Assembly (NCBI GenBank): GCA_026932235.1
Contig: JAIXKR010000048.1
Location: forward strand, 1 to 39,984
Source: Burkholderiales bacterium
GTDB taxonomy: Bacteria; Pseudomonadota; Gammaproteobacteria; Burkholderiales; Burkholderiaceae_C
Direction: 5' to 3'
DNA: 39,984 bases
Below are positions 33,497 to 39,984 of this stretch, in pieces. The notes beneath the pieces are model-generated. The model did no database searches and was not told where the DNA came from. It was given only the letters and a program-made list of their open reading frames with translations. Position 1 is the first letter of the stretch. Each line of letters opens with the position of its first letter. Position numbers and translations under genes: made by a program.

Positions 33497-34660
33497 TCAG
33501 GCCAGCCGCCGCAGCGCCTGCTCGAGGTCGGCCTTCAGCGCCGCGGCCGACTCCAGCCCGATCGAGAAGCGCACCAGCGTTCCCGCGTAGGCCTTGTCGC
33601 CGCGCATGGCCCGGAGGTCGTAGGGCACTGCCAGGCTCATCGGCCCGCCCCACGAATAGCCGATCGAGAAGAGCTGCAGCGCGTCGACGAAGGCATCGAC
33701 CTGCGCCTGGCCGAAGCGCGCGTCGAGCATCACCGAGAACAGGCCGGCGGCCGCGCTGCACAGGCTCTTCCAGTGCGCGTGGCCGGGGCAGGAGTCGAAG
33801 GCCGGGTGCAGCACGCGCGCCACCTCGGGCCGCGTGCCCAGCCAGGCGGCGAGCTCGCGCGCGCTGGCGTCGTGCGCGGCGTAGCGCAGCGCGATCGACG
33901 GCAGCGAGCGCAGCACGAGTTCGGCGTCGTTGGCGCCCACCCCCAGCCCCAGGCGCATGTGCGTGAGCTTGATGCGTTCGTGCAAGGCGGCGTCGCGCGT
34001 CGTCACCGAGCCCATCAGCACGTCGCCGCCGCCGGAGGGGAACTTGGTGAGCGCGTGCATGACGATGTCGATGCCCAGCTCGAAGGGCTTGAAGGCGATG
34101 CCCGCGCCCCAGGTGTTGTCCAGCGCCGTCGTCACGCCGCGGGCGCGCGCCGCGGCGACGAGGTTCACGAGGTCGGGGAACTCCATCGTCACCGAGCCCG
34201 CGGCCTCGAGCCAGACGAGCTTGGTCGCAGGCGTGATCATGAAGGCCAGGCCGGCGGCGTCCATCGGGTCGTAGAAGCGGTGGGAGATGCCCAGGCGCAG
34301 CAGTTCGTTGCGCGCCAGCTCGCGGCTCGGACCGTAGACGTTGTCGGGCAGCAGCACCTCGTCGCCGGCCGCGAGCAGCGCCAGGTCGACGAGCGCGATC
34401 GCCGACAGCCCGCTGGGAACGAGCACGCAGTGGCTGCCGCCTTCGAGCGCGGCCAGCCGCTCTTCCAGCAGGAAGGTCGTCGGCGTGCCGTGCAGGCCGT
34501 AGGTGTAGCCGTTGCGGTTGCGCCAGTCGCGGCTGCGCATCGCCGCCACGTTCGGGAAGATCACCGTCGAGGCCTTGTAGACGCCGGCCTGCGGCGCGAG
34601 GAAACCGTCCGGCGCACGGTAGGGATGATGGATCAACGCAGTGATATCGAAGTCGCTCAT
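33497..34660 (-). CDS. metC: Cystathionine beta-lyase
   Basis: A 387-residue PLP enzyme of the Cys/Met metabolism family. YGLHGTPTTFLLEERLAALE near residue 54, VPSGLSAIALVDLALLAAGD near 81 (phosphate-binding), TALDNTWGAGIAFKPFELGI near 178 and MHALTKFPSGGGDVLMGSV with the PLP lysine K206. The form of these motifs fits the proteobacterial MetC branch, which makes homocysteine, pyruvate and ammonia from cystathionine. A cystathionine gamma-lyase or synthase cannot be excluded from motifs alone. It lies 34 bases downstream of rimO on the same strand and converges on smpB. Confidence 0.88.
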   Translation of the reverse strand: MSDFDITALIHHPYRAPDGFLAPQAGVYKASTVIFPNVAAMRSRDWRNRNGYTYGLHGTPTTFLLEERLAALEGGSHCVLVPSGLSAIALVDLALLAAGDEVLLPDNVYGPSRELARNELLRLGISHRFYDPMDAAGLAFMITPATKLVWLEAAGSVTMEFPDLVNLVAAARARGVTTALDNTWGAGIAFKPFELGIDIVMHALTKFPSGGGDVLMGSVTTRDAALHERIKLTHMRLGLGVGANDAELVLRSLPSIALRYAAHDASARELAAWLGTRPEVARVLHPAFDSCPGHAHWKSLCSAAAGLFSVMLDARFGQAQVDAFVDALQLFSIGYSWGGPMSLAVPYDLRAMRGDKAYAGTLVRFSIGLESAAALKADLEQALRRLA

Positions 34661-34694
34661 GGCCGTCGCGAGGCTCCTCGGGTGAACACGGGTT

Positions 34695-36086
34695 TCAGAT
34701 CGGCAGGCCGACGAGGTCGTGCCCTTCGGCCGCGAGGATGCGCGCGCGCGTGAATTCGCCGATCTTCAAGGTCTTGCTGGCCTTCTCCGGCGGCAGCAGA
34801 TGCACGACGCCGTCGATCTCGGGGGCGTCGGCATAGCTGCGCCCGCGCCCGCCCTTGCGGCCCAGCGCGGGCGCGTGGTCGACGAGCACCTGCATCGTCG
34901 CGCCGACGCGGCGCTGCAGCCGGCGTGTCGAGACCGCCTCGGCCACCGCCATGAAGCGCGCGCGCCGCTCCTCGCGCAGCGCCTGCGGCAGCTGCCCGGG
35001 CAGCGCGTTGGCCGCGGCGCCGTTCACGGGCGAGTAGGCGAAGCAGCCGGCGCGGTCGATCTGCGCCTCGCGCATGAACTGCAGCAGGTACTCGAACTCG
35101 GCCTCGGTCTCCCCCGGAAAGCCGGCGATGAAGGTCGAGCGCACGACGAGCTCGGGGCAGGCCTTGCGCCAGGCGGCCAGCCGCTCGAGGTTGCGCTCGC
35201 CGCTGGCCGGGCGCTTCATTCGTGCGAGCACGTCGGGGTGCGAATGCTGGAAGGGCACGTCCAGGTACGGCAGGATGCGCCCTGCCGCCATCAGCGGCAG
35301 CAGCTGGTCGATGTGCGGGTAGGGGTAGACGTAGTGCAGCCGCACCCAGGCCTTGTGCTCGTGCGCGAGCTCGCCGAGCGCCTCGCACAGTTCGAAGAGC
35401 CGCGTCTTGATCGGGCGCCCGTCCCAGAAGCCCGTGCGGTACTTCAGGTCGACGCCGTAGGCGCTCGTGTCCTGGCTGACGATCAGCAGTTCCTTGACGC
35501 CGGACTCGAAGAGCGCGCGCGCCTCGGTCAGCACCTCGCCGATGGGCCGCGAGACGAGGTCGCCGCGCATGCTCGGGATGATGCAGAAGCTGCAGCGATG
35601 GTTGCAGCCCTCGCTGATCTTCAGGTAGGCGTAGTGGCGCGGCGTGAGCTTGATGCCGGCCGCTCCCCGGAACTCCGCGCGCGCCTCGGGCACCAGGTCG
35701 ATGAAGGGGTCGTGCGGCTTGGGCACGGCGCGGTGCACCGCGTCCATCACCTCCTGGGTGGCGTGCGGGCCGGTGACGGCCAGCACCTTGGGATGCACGT
35801 CCTGCACCAGCGTGCCGCCGTGCTGCCCGGGCTTGGCGCCCAGGCAGCCGGTGACGATCACGCGCCCGTTCTCGGCCAGCGCCTCGCCGATCGCGTCCAG
35901 GCTCTCCTTCACCGCCTCGTCGATGAAGCCGCAGGTGTTGACGATGACGAGGTCGGCGCCTTCGAGCCGCGTGCTCGTCTCATAGCCCTCGGCGCGCAAC
36001 TGCGTGACGATGAGCTCGGAATCGGTCAAGGCCTTCGGGCACCCGAGCGATACCATACCTATACTCGGGACGCAATCAGTTGTCAT
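34695..36086 (-). CDS. rimO: Ribosomal protein S12 methylthiotransferase RimO
   Basis: A 463-residue radical-SAM enzyme that methylthiolates an aspartate of ribosomal protein S12. The N-terminal domain has the three cluster cysteines C16 (VSLGCPKAL), C52 (NTCGFIDEA) and C81 (TGCLG). The radical-SAM motif is CNHRCSFC (C161, C165, C168), and [18 protein letters not shown] near 275 is family-specific. A TRAM domain ends the protein. The conserved region begins at residue 9 (IGMVSLGC). The first residues and the upstream DNA may have been altered, because a recombinase remnant starts on the other strand only 12 bases away, and no clear ribosome-binding site is seen. Confidence 0.94.
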   Translation of the reverse strand: MTTDCVPSIGMVSLGCPKALTDSELIVTQLRAEGYETSTRLEGADLVIVNTCGFIDEAVKESLDAIGEALAENGRVIVTGCLGAKPGQHGGTLVQDVHPKVLAVTGPHATQEVMDAVHRAVPKPHDPFIDLVPEARAEFRGAAGIKLTPRHYAYLKISEGCNHRCSFCIIPSMRGDLVSRPIGEVLTEARALFESGVKELLIVSQDTSAYGVDLKYRTGFWDGRPIKTRLFELCEALGELAHEHKAWVRLHYVYPYPHIDQLLPLMAAGRILPYLDVPFQHSHPDVLARMKRPASGERNLERLAAWRKACPELVVRSTFIAGFPGETEAEFEYLLQFMREAQIDRAGCFAYSPVNGAAANALPGQLPQALREERRARFMAVAEAVSTRRLQRRVGATMQVLVDHAPALGRKGGRGRSYADAPEIDGVVHLLPPEKASKTLKIGEFTRARILAAEGHDLVGLPI

Positions 36087-36098
36087 AGGGAGAATGCG

Positions 36099-36418
36099 GT
36101 GTCAGGACTGGTCTACAGCTACCTGCGGTTCTCAGATCCGCGCCAGTCGGCCGGCAACAGCAGCGAGCGGTAAATGGCCTACGCGGCGCGCTGGGCGGAG
36201 GAGCATGGTCTGAAGCTCGACGAGTCGTTGTCGTTGCGGGATGAGGGCTTGTCGGCCTACCACCAGCGGCACGTGAAGTCCGGCGCACTGGGAGTCTTTC
36301 TCGCTGCCGTCGAGAGTGGCCGCATTCCACCGGGGTCGGTGCCTGTGGTGGAAGGGCTCGATCGACTGTCGCGAGCCGAACCAATCCAGGCCCAGGCTCA
36401 GCTGGCATCGATTGTAAA
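36099..36418 (+). pseudogene. Serine site-specific recombinase remnant (early stop, truncated by an IS)
   Basis: From GTG 36099 (AGGGAGA upstream) the frame reads SGLVYSYLRFSDPRQSAG, the N-terminal resolvase motif with the candidate catalytic serine in RFSDPRQ. It then meets TAA at 36171-36173, where relatives usually have glutamine (SSERQ). The same frame continues with MAYAARWAEEHGLKLDESLS, RDEGLSAYHQRHVKSGALG and VEGLDRLSRAEPIQAQ. Homology stops where the insertion sequence begins, so the catalytic domain's end and the DNA-binding domain are lost. No continuation was found beyond the IS. It is a relic of an integrated element beside rimO. Confidence 0.8.
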
Positions 36419-37418
36419 GGCTCTGTTTGCGTTGAGTAGTGACAGGCTCACGTAGTGAGCCAGCCGACGGGCAGACTTGCTTCATGGCCTGGGTGTGCCG
36501 GGTCGTGGAGCCAGCGATGCGAACTCGTGAAATGAGCCGGCTGATGAAGCTGACGGCCAACCTGACGTCGGTGCAGCGGGCTGTGCTGTTGATGCACCTT
36601 CGAGTCCGTGACGAGCGCTCGCGTGCGCTTGCCATCGTTGAGCAGCGGACGGCCGCCGTGCCCGGCTGCCCCAGGTGCGCGGCGACGCAGGTGGTGCGCA
36701 ACGGGCAGGCCCACGGGCTGCAGCGCTACAAGTGCCGCTCCTGCTGCGTCACCTTCAACGCGTCGACGGGCACGCCACTGGCTCGGCTGCGGTACCGCGA
36801 GCGTTGGCTGGCGCAGTGCGCGGCGTTGCGCGAGGGCCTGAGCGTGCGCAAGGCGGCCGCTGAACTCGAGGTCCATCGCAGCACCGCCTTTCGCTGGCGT
36901 CATCGATTCCTGCGGTGCCCGGCCAAGGTCAAGGACTTGGCGATGCGCGGAATCGTCGAGGCCGACGAGACGTATGTGCTGGAATCGTTCAAGGGTCAGC
37001 GCCGGGCGCTGGCTGAGGCAGGACGGCCCAGCCGACACCGCGGCGGCAAGGCGCGAAAGCGCGGGCTCTCGCGCGAGCAGATCCCGATCCTGGTGCTGCG
37101 CACCCGCACCGGCCAGACCGCTGACTTCGTACTGCCGGCCGCGCCTGACAAGGCCGCCGTGCAAGCGGTCTTGGCATGCGCGGCTGGACAAACGGGATGC
37201 GGCTTGCGCCGCTCACCACTGTCGCCGACGAATCCCGGACCATGCTCTCAAGCGGGCTCGCTACAGCTCGCACCCATTGCTGGGTCGGTCATGACGGCGC
37301 TGCCGTTCACCTTGTAGCGCAACAGCATCATCGCTTCTTCGCGAACGCCGGGCGCGGTCATGGGCCTGGGATGCTCTCAAGGTCTAAGGAGATCATCAGA
37401 TAACGCGAACAGAGCCTT
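36417..37418 (+). mobile_element. IS1595-like insertion sequence, damaged
   Basis: A 1002-base element bounded by 17-base inverted repeats: AAGGCTCTGTTTGCGTT at 36417-36433 and AACGCGAACAGAGCCTT at 37402-37418, matching at 16 of 17 positions. It encodes an ISXO2-like transposase with a broken 3' part. The flanking 8-mers (CGATTGTA left, CACTTATC right) are not a target duplication. The insertion is therefore old, or one flank has been lost by recombination or deletion. It interrupts the serine recombinase gene. Confidence 0.75.
36484..37317 (+). pseudogene. IS1595-family (ISXO2-like) transposase, frameshifted
   Basis: The recognisable part has a zinc ribbon (GCPRCAATQVVRNGQ then YKCRSCCVTFNAST), a helix-turn-helix GLSVRKAAAELEVHRSTAFR and the first acidic motif of the DDE domain, GIVEADETYVLESFKG. 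A basic stretch RHRGGKARKRGLSREQIPIL and VLRTRTGQTADFVLP follow. Near 37171-37176 a one-base shift would restore RLDKRDA, a usual continuation, but beyond it no frame shows the remaining catalytic acids (the D and E near the NVNAYHSR motif of intact relatives). The open frame runs on to 37317 as unrelated sequence. The start is uncertain: ATG 36484 or 36517. The product is almost certainly inactive. Confidence 0.75.
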
Positions 37419-37839
37419 CACTTATCGGCGCCGTACATCAATCGGCACGCGCGGCGAGCAAGCCAGTGATCGTCTGGACCCGCGGCGGTGCAGACGGCTC
37501 ATCTACCGACTGCGCCGCATATCGGCCGCGTGACCGCGGCGCCGTTGGTGGGGTCGCTTCGGGCGAGCCGGCAGGTGCCGACGCGCCGGCCATGAGGCCG
37601 CTCGCCAGCTCGCGGGAGCGCACCGCCGCTCTCGCACTCGAGGCGTAGACCTTCGGCGAGGTCACGCGAACGCAGGCCGTTGGCCTGCGGGTGCAGGGCT
37701 TCCTGAACGGGCGGTCGCTCGAGCAGCGCGTGAAGGAGAAGGTGGCACCGGCGATCGACGCCGCCGTTCTCGGTGCCGACATCATGGGCAGGGCCGTCGC
37801 CTTCACGGTCGCCGCGGCGCAACCGAACCGCAGCGTGTG
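37419..37839. other. About 420 bp without a recognisable gene
   Basis: No reading frame here resembles a family I know. On the plus strand, a stretch around 37660-37830 reads TRTQAVGLRVQGFLNGRSLE then EKVAPAIDAAVLGADIMGRA. It looks coding-like in composition and is preceded in frame by a TAG at 37646-37648, so it may be the remains of a decayed gene. A 122-codon frame on the minus strand (37438-37806) has a Ser/Arg-rich composition typical of a non-coding shadow. The block lies between the IS end and the HxlR gene. Confidence 0.4.
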
Positions 37840-38304
37840 TCAGCCCCAGCGCCGGGCGGCAGCCGATGACGCCTGGACTCGGGGCCGCGCCGCACGCCGC
37901 GCCTGCGCCTGCAGCACCCGCGGCAGGTTCAGCTCGATCCAGTCGGCCAGCCCGCGCACGCGCTGGGCGGCTTCGACGCCCAGCGGCGTCAGCCGGTATT
38001 CCACGTGCGGCGGCACCACGTCGTGCGCGATGCGCTGCACGAGGCCGTCGCCTTCGAGCCACTGCAGCGTCTGCGCCAGCATGCGCTCGCTGACCCCGCC
38101 GATCGCGCGGCGCAGCTCGGCGAAGCGGTGCATGCGGGTCTCCAGCACCATCAGCACCAGCACGCCCCAGCGGCTGGTGACATGCCGCAGCACCTCGCGC
38201 GAGGGGCAACCCGCGGCCAGCAGGTCGCCGCGCTGCAGCTTGCCCGACAACGAGTCGCGGGTTGGGTCGGTGCCGGGGTTGGGGATATTGGTACTTACCT
38301 TCAT
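37840..38304 (-). CDS. HxlR-family transcriptional regulator
   Basis: A 154-residue winged-helix protein. The HxlR pattern is clear: CPSREVLRHVTSRWGVLVLM near residue 33, MHRFAELRRAIGGVSERMLA near 58 (helix-turn-helix), QTLQWLEGDGLVQR, and PPHVEYRLTPLGVEAAQRVR. The ATG at 38304 is chosen because GGGAAG lies about 8 bases upstream; a TTG at 38319 would add 5 residues. It is divergent from the NmrA-type gene, the usual arrangement in which an HxlR protein represses a neighbouring oxidoreductase in response to quinones, aldehydes or other electrophiles (family knowledge; the ligand here is unknown). Confidence 0.88.
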   Translation of the reverse strand: MKVSTNIPNPGTDPTRDSLSGKLQRGDLLAAGCPSREVLRHVTSRWGVLVLMVLETRMHRFAELRRAIGGVSERMLAQTLQWLEGDGLVQRIAHDVVPPHVEYRLTPLGVEAAQRVRGLADWIELNLPRVLQAQARRAARPRVQASSAAARRWG

Positions 38305-38314
38305 GTGCGTACTT
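38291..38314. promoter_or_regulatory. Direct repeats GTACTT at the HxlR start
   Basis: GTACTT occurs at 38291-38296 and 38309-38314, 18 bases apart, spanning the HxlR start codon. CTTAC (38294-38298) and GTAAG (38322-38326) add an inverted arm pair. HxlR proteins often bind such GTAC-containing repeats next to their own gene, so this is a candidate operator for both divergent genes. Confidence 0.35.
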
Positions 38315-38373
38315 CCCAAACGTAAGCTTCACTCGTACAGTGAGGGCTCCTCCACTTCAAGCCGTCGTTCACC

Positions 38374-39225
38374 ATGACCACCGCCATCACCGGAGCCACC
38401 GGCCATCTGGGCCGCCTCGTCGTCGCCCGTCTGAAGACCCTCGCCCCCGCGCTGCCGCTGGTCGCGCTGGTGCGCACCCCGGCCAAGGCCGCCGACCTGG
38501 GAATCGCCGCGCGCGAAGCCGACTACACCCGCCCCGAGACGCTCGCCGCCGCGCTGGCAGGCGTCGACACGCTGCTGCTGATCTCGTCCAGCGAAGTCGG
38601 CCAGCGGGCCGCGCAGCACCGCAACGTCATCGACTCGGCCAAGGCGGCCGGCGTGCAGCGCATCGTCTACACCAGCCTGCTGCACGCCGACCGCTCGCCG
38701 CTGGACCTGGCGCAGGAGCACCGCGAAACCGAGGCGATGCTCCAGGCCGCCGGCATCCCACACACCCTGCTGCGCAACGGCTGGTACACGGAAAACTACA
38801 CCGGCTCGATCGCGGGCGCGCTGGCCGCGGGCAGCTTCATCGGCAGCGCACGCGACGGCCGCATCGCGTCGGCGCCGCGTGCCGACTACGCCGAAGCCGC
38901 CGCCGTGGTGCTGACGACGCCGGGCCACGACGGCAAGACCTACGAGTTGGCCGGCGACAGCACCTACACGCTGGCCGAACTGGCCGCCGAGATCTCGCGC
39001 CAGACCGGTAAGACGCTGCCCTACGTCGACCTGCCGCCGGCCGACTATGCCAAGGCGCTGGCCGGCATGGGCTTGCCCGCTGGGCTGGCGCAGGCGATCG
39101 CCGGCTGGGACGTCGGCGCCTCCCAGGGTGCGCTGTTCGACGACGGCCGGCAGCTGTCGCGGCTGATCGGGCGGCCGACGACGCCGCTGGCCGCCGCGGT
39201 GGCTGCTGCGCTTGCGCAGCGCTGA
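38374..39225 (+). CDS. NmrA/QorB-like NAD(P)-dependent oxidoreductase
   Basis: A 283-residue atypical short-chain dehydrogenase. AITGATGHLGRLVVARL at the N-terminus is the nucleotide-binding loop, VALVRTPAKAADLG follows at the NADP-discriminating position, and VDTLLLISSSEVGQRAAQH lies near residue 64. VQRIVYTSLLHADRSPL and LLRNGWYTENYTGSI near 100-145 match the quinone oxidoreductase 2 (QorB/YtfG) group, which reduces quinones. The whole length is covered. Together with the divergent HxlR gene it forms a self-contained response unit. The substrate is inferred from the family. Confidence 0.87.
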   Translation: MTTAITGATGHLGRLVVARLKTLAPALPLVALVRTPAKAADLGIAAREADYTRPETLAAALAGVDTLLLISSSEVGQRAAQHRNVIDSAKAAGVQRIVYTSLLHADRSPLDLAQEHRETEAMLQAAGIPHTLLRNGWYTENYTGSIAGALAAGSFIGSARDGRIASAPRADYAEAAAVVLTTPGHDGKTYELAGDSTYTLAELAAEISRQTGKTLPYVDLPPADYAKALAGMGLPAGLAQAIAGWDVGASQGALFDDGRQLSRLIGRPTTPLAAAVAAALAQR

Positions 39226-39284
39226 AACGGCATCGGCTGCCGGCGGCTTCAGCGAGCGTTGCGCAGCAGGCGGCGCGTGTCGCG

Positions 39285-39312
39285 CGTCGCCGCGCCGCGC
39301 CGCGCGGCGACG
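39285..39312 (+). terminator. GC-rich hairpin after the NmrA-type gene
   Basis: CGTCGCCGCGC (39285-39295) and GCGCGGCGACG (39302-39312) form a perfect 11-bp stem with a 6-base loop, 60 bases after the stop. No T-run follows. It would separate this gene from the alcohol dehydrogenase downstream. Confidence 0.5.
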
Positions 39313-39365
39313 AGGGCGCGCACCCGCCGTGGCCACCGAGAGGTCTGAATTGAGGGCTGAGCAAC

Positions 39366-39984
39366 ATGTGCAGCAAACACTTCACGGCGGCCGTCGTCAG
39401 ACGGAAGGGCGGCCCCTTTGTCCTGGAACGAGTTTGCATCTCCTCTCTACGTGACGATGAGGTGCGCGTGCGCATGGTCGCCACCGGCATGTGCCACACG
39501 GACATGGTAGCCAGGGATCAGGTCTATCCGGTGCCACAGCCGATCGTGCTGGGACACGAGGGCGCCGGCGTGGTCGAGGAAGTCGGCTCCGCGGTGAGCA
39601 AGGTCGTGCCGGGCGACCACGTGGTGCTCACCTTCCTGCCGTGCGGACAGTGCCGCGCCTGCCAGGAAGGTGCTCCGGCGAGTTGCGAGCGTCTGAATGC
39701 GCTGAACTTCTCGGGCCAACGTCACGATGGTTCGCACGCGCTGGAGGACGCAACCGGCCGGGAACTTCATGACCGCTTCTTCGGCCAATCCTCCTTTGGC
39801 CAGTATGCGGTCGCCAACGAGCGCAACCTTGTGAAGGTGCGCAAGGACGCCCCCCTCGAGCTGCTGGGGCCGCTGGGTTGTGGTATTCAGACCGGCGCCG
39901 GTGCGGCCATCAATTCGCTGAAGGTTGGGCCCGGTGACAGCTTTGCGGCATTCGGCGGTGGCGGTGCGCAGCGACCCCGACGTG
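39366..39984 (+). CDS. Zinc-dependent alcohol dehydrogenase (aryl-alcohol type), partial at the edge
   Basis: An open frame from ATG 39366 to the end of the window (206 codons). It has the catalytic-zinc motifs GMCHTDMVARDQVYP and LGHEGAGVVEEVG, the structural-zinc cysteines CGQCRACQEGAPASC, and SFGQYAVANERNLVKV with PLGCGIQTGAGAAINSL. These match aryl- or benzyl-alcohol dehydrogenases. The final residues read AFGGGGAQRPRR, whereas relatives continue with GVGLSAV in the NAD-binding loop. The reading therefore departs from the family about 18 bases before the edge, by a frameshift, deletion or rearrangement. No strong ribosome-binding site precedes the ATG. Confidence 0.72.
   Translation, partial: MCSKHFTAAVVRRKGGPFVLERVCISSLRDDEVRVRMVATGMCHTDMVARDQVYPVPQPIVLGHEGAGVVEEVGSAVSKVVPGDHVVLTFLPCGQCRACQEGAPASCERLNALNFSGQRHDGSHALEDATGRELHDRFFGQSSFGQYAVANERNLVKVRKDAPLELLGPLGCGIQTGAGAAINSLKVGPGDSFAAFGGGGAQRPRR

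Noticed and set aside
36419-37418. Possible CRISPR or phage att site at the recombinase/IS junction
   Set aside because: No repeat-spacer pattern occurs anywhere in the window, and no duplicated att-like core was found around 36099 or 37418.

Overview
The window is high-GC bacterial DNA, about two thirds G+C or more by eye, and gene-dense. Its conserved genes (smpB-ratA-rnfH, rimO, thrH, ppc, apaH) and its Thauera-type benzoyl-CoA genes point to a facultatively anaerobic, aromatic-degrading betaproteobacterium, most likely Burkholderiales or Rhodocyclales. The taxonomic placement is inference; no rRNA gene is present.

1-9017: anaerobic benzoyl-CoA degradation. A minus-strand operon had > oah > dch > bcrC runs off the left edge. 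It encodes the steps after ring reduction and the first subunit gene of an ATP-dependent benzoyl-CoA reductase. Divergently, korA-korB (2-oxoacid:ferredoxin oxidoreductase, the likely electron source for the reductase) is followed by a translationally coupled ferritin-like diiron protein, a RidA-like protein, an ABC solute-binding protein and a PaaY-like hexapeptide protein. 9026-15350 (minus strand) holds a periplasmic solute-binding protein, a hybrid sensor kinase and PEP carboxylase.

15463-24649: a predicted phenylpropanoid (coumarate/ferulate-type) module. A minus-strand amidohydrolase faces an operon of enoyl-CoA hydratase, feruloyl-CoA synthase-like ligase, a complete branched-chain-type ABC importer (with permease LivM and ATPase LivG fused in one polypeptide) and a MarR regulator. 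The logic would be uptake, CoA activation, side-chain shortening without beta-oxidation, and delivery of 4-hydroxybenzoate-type products to the benzoyl-CoA route.

24694-36086: mostly core genes: SapC-like protein with a CBS/CorC membrane protein, apaH, tRNA-Ser(UGA), a TRAP transporter with an appended lipoprotein gene, thrH, rnfH-ratA facing smpB, metC and rimO.

36099-39984: an accessory patch. A serine recombinase gene with an early stop is cut by a damaged IS1595-like element. It is followed by about 420 bp without a recognisable gene, a divergent HxlR regulator/NmrA-type oxidoreductase pair, and the start of a zinc alcohol dehydrogenase that loses family resemblance at its NAD-binding loop near the window end.
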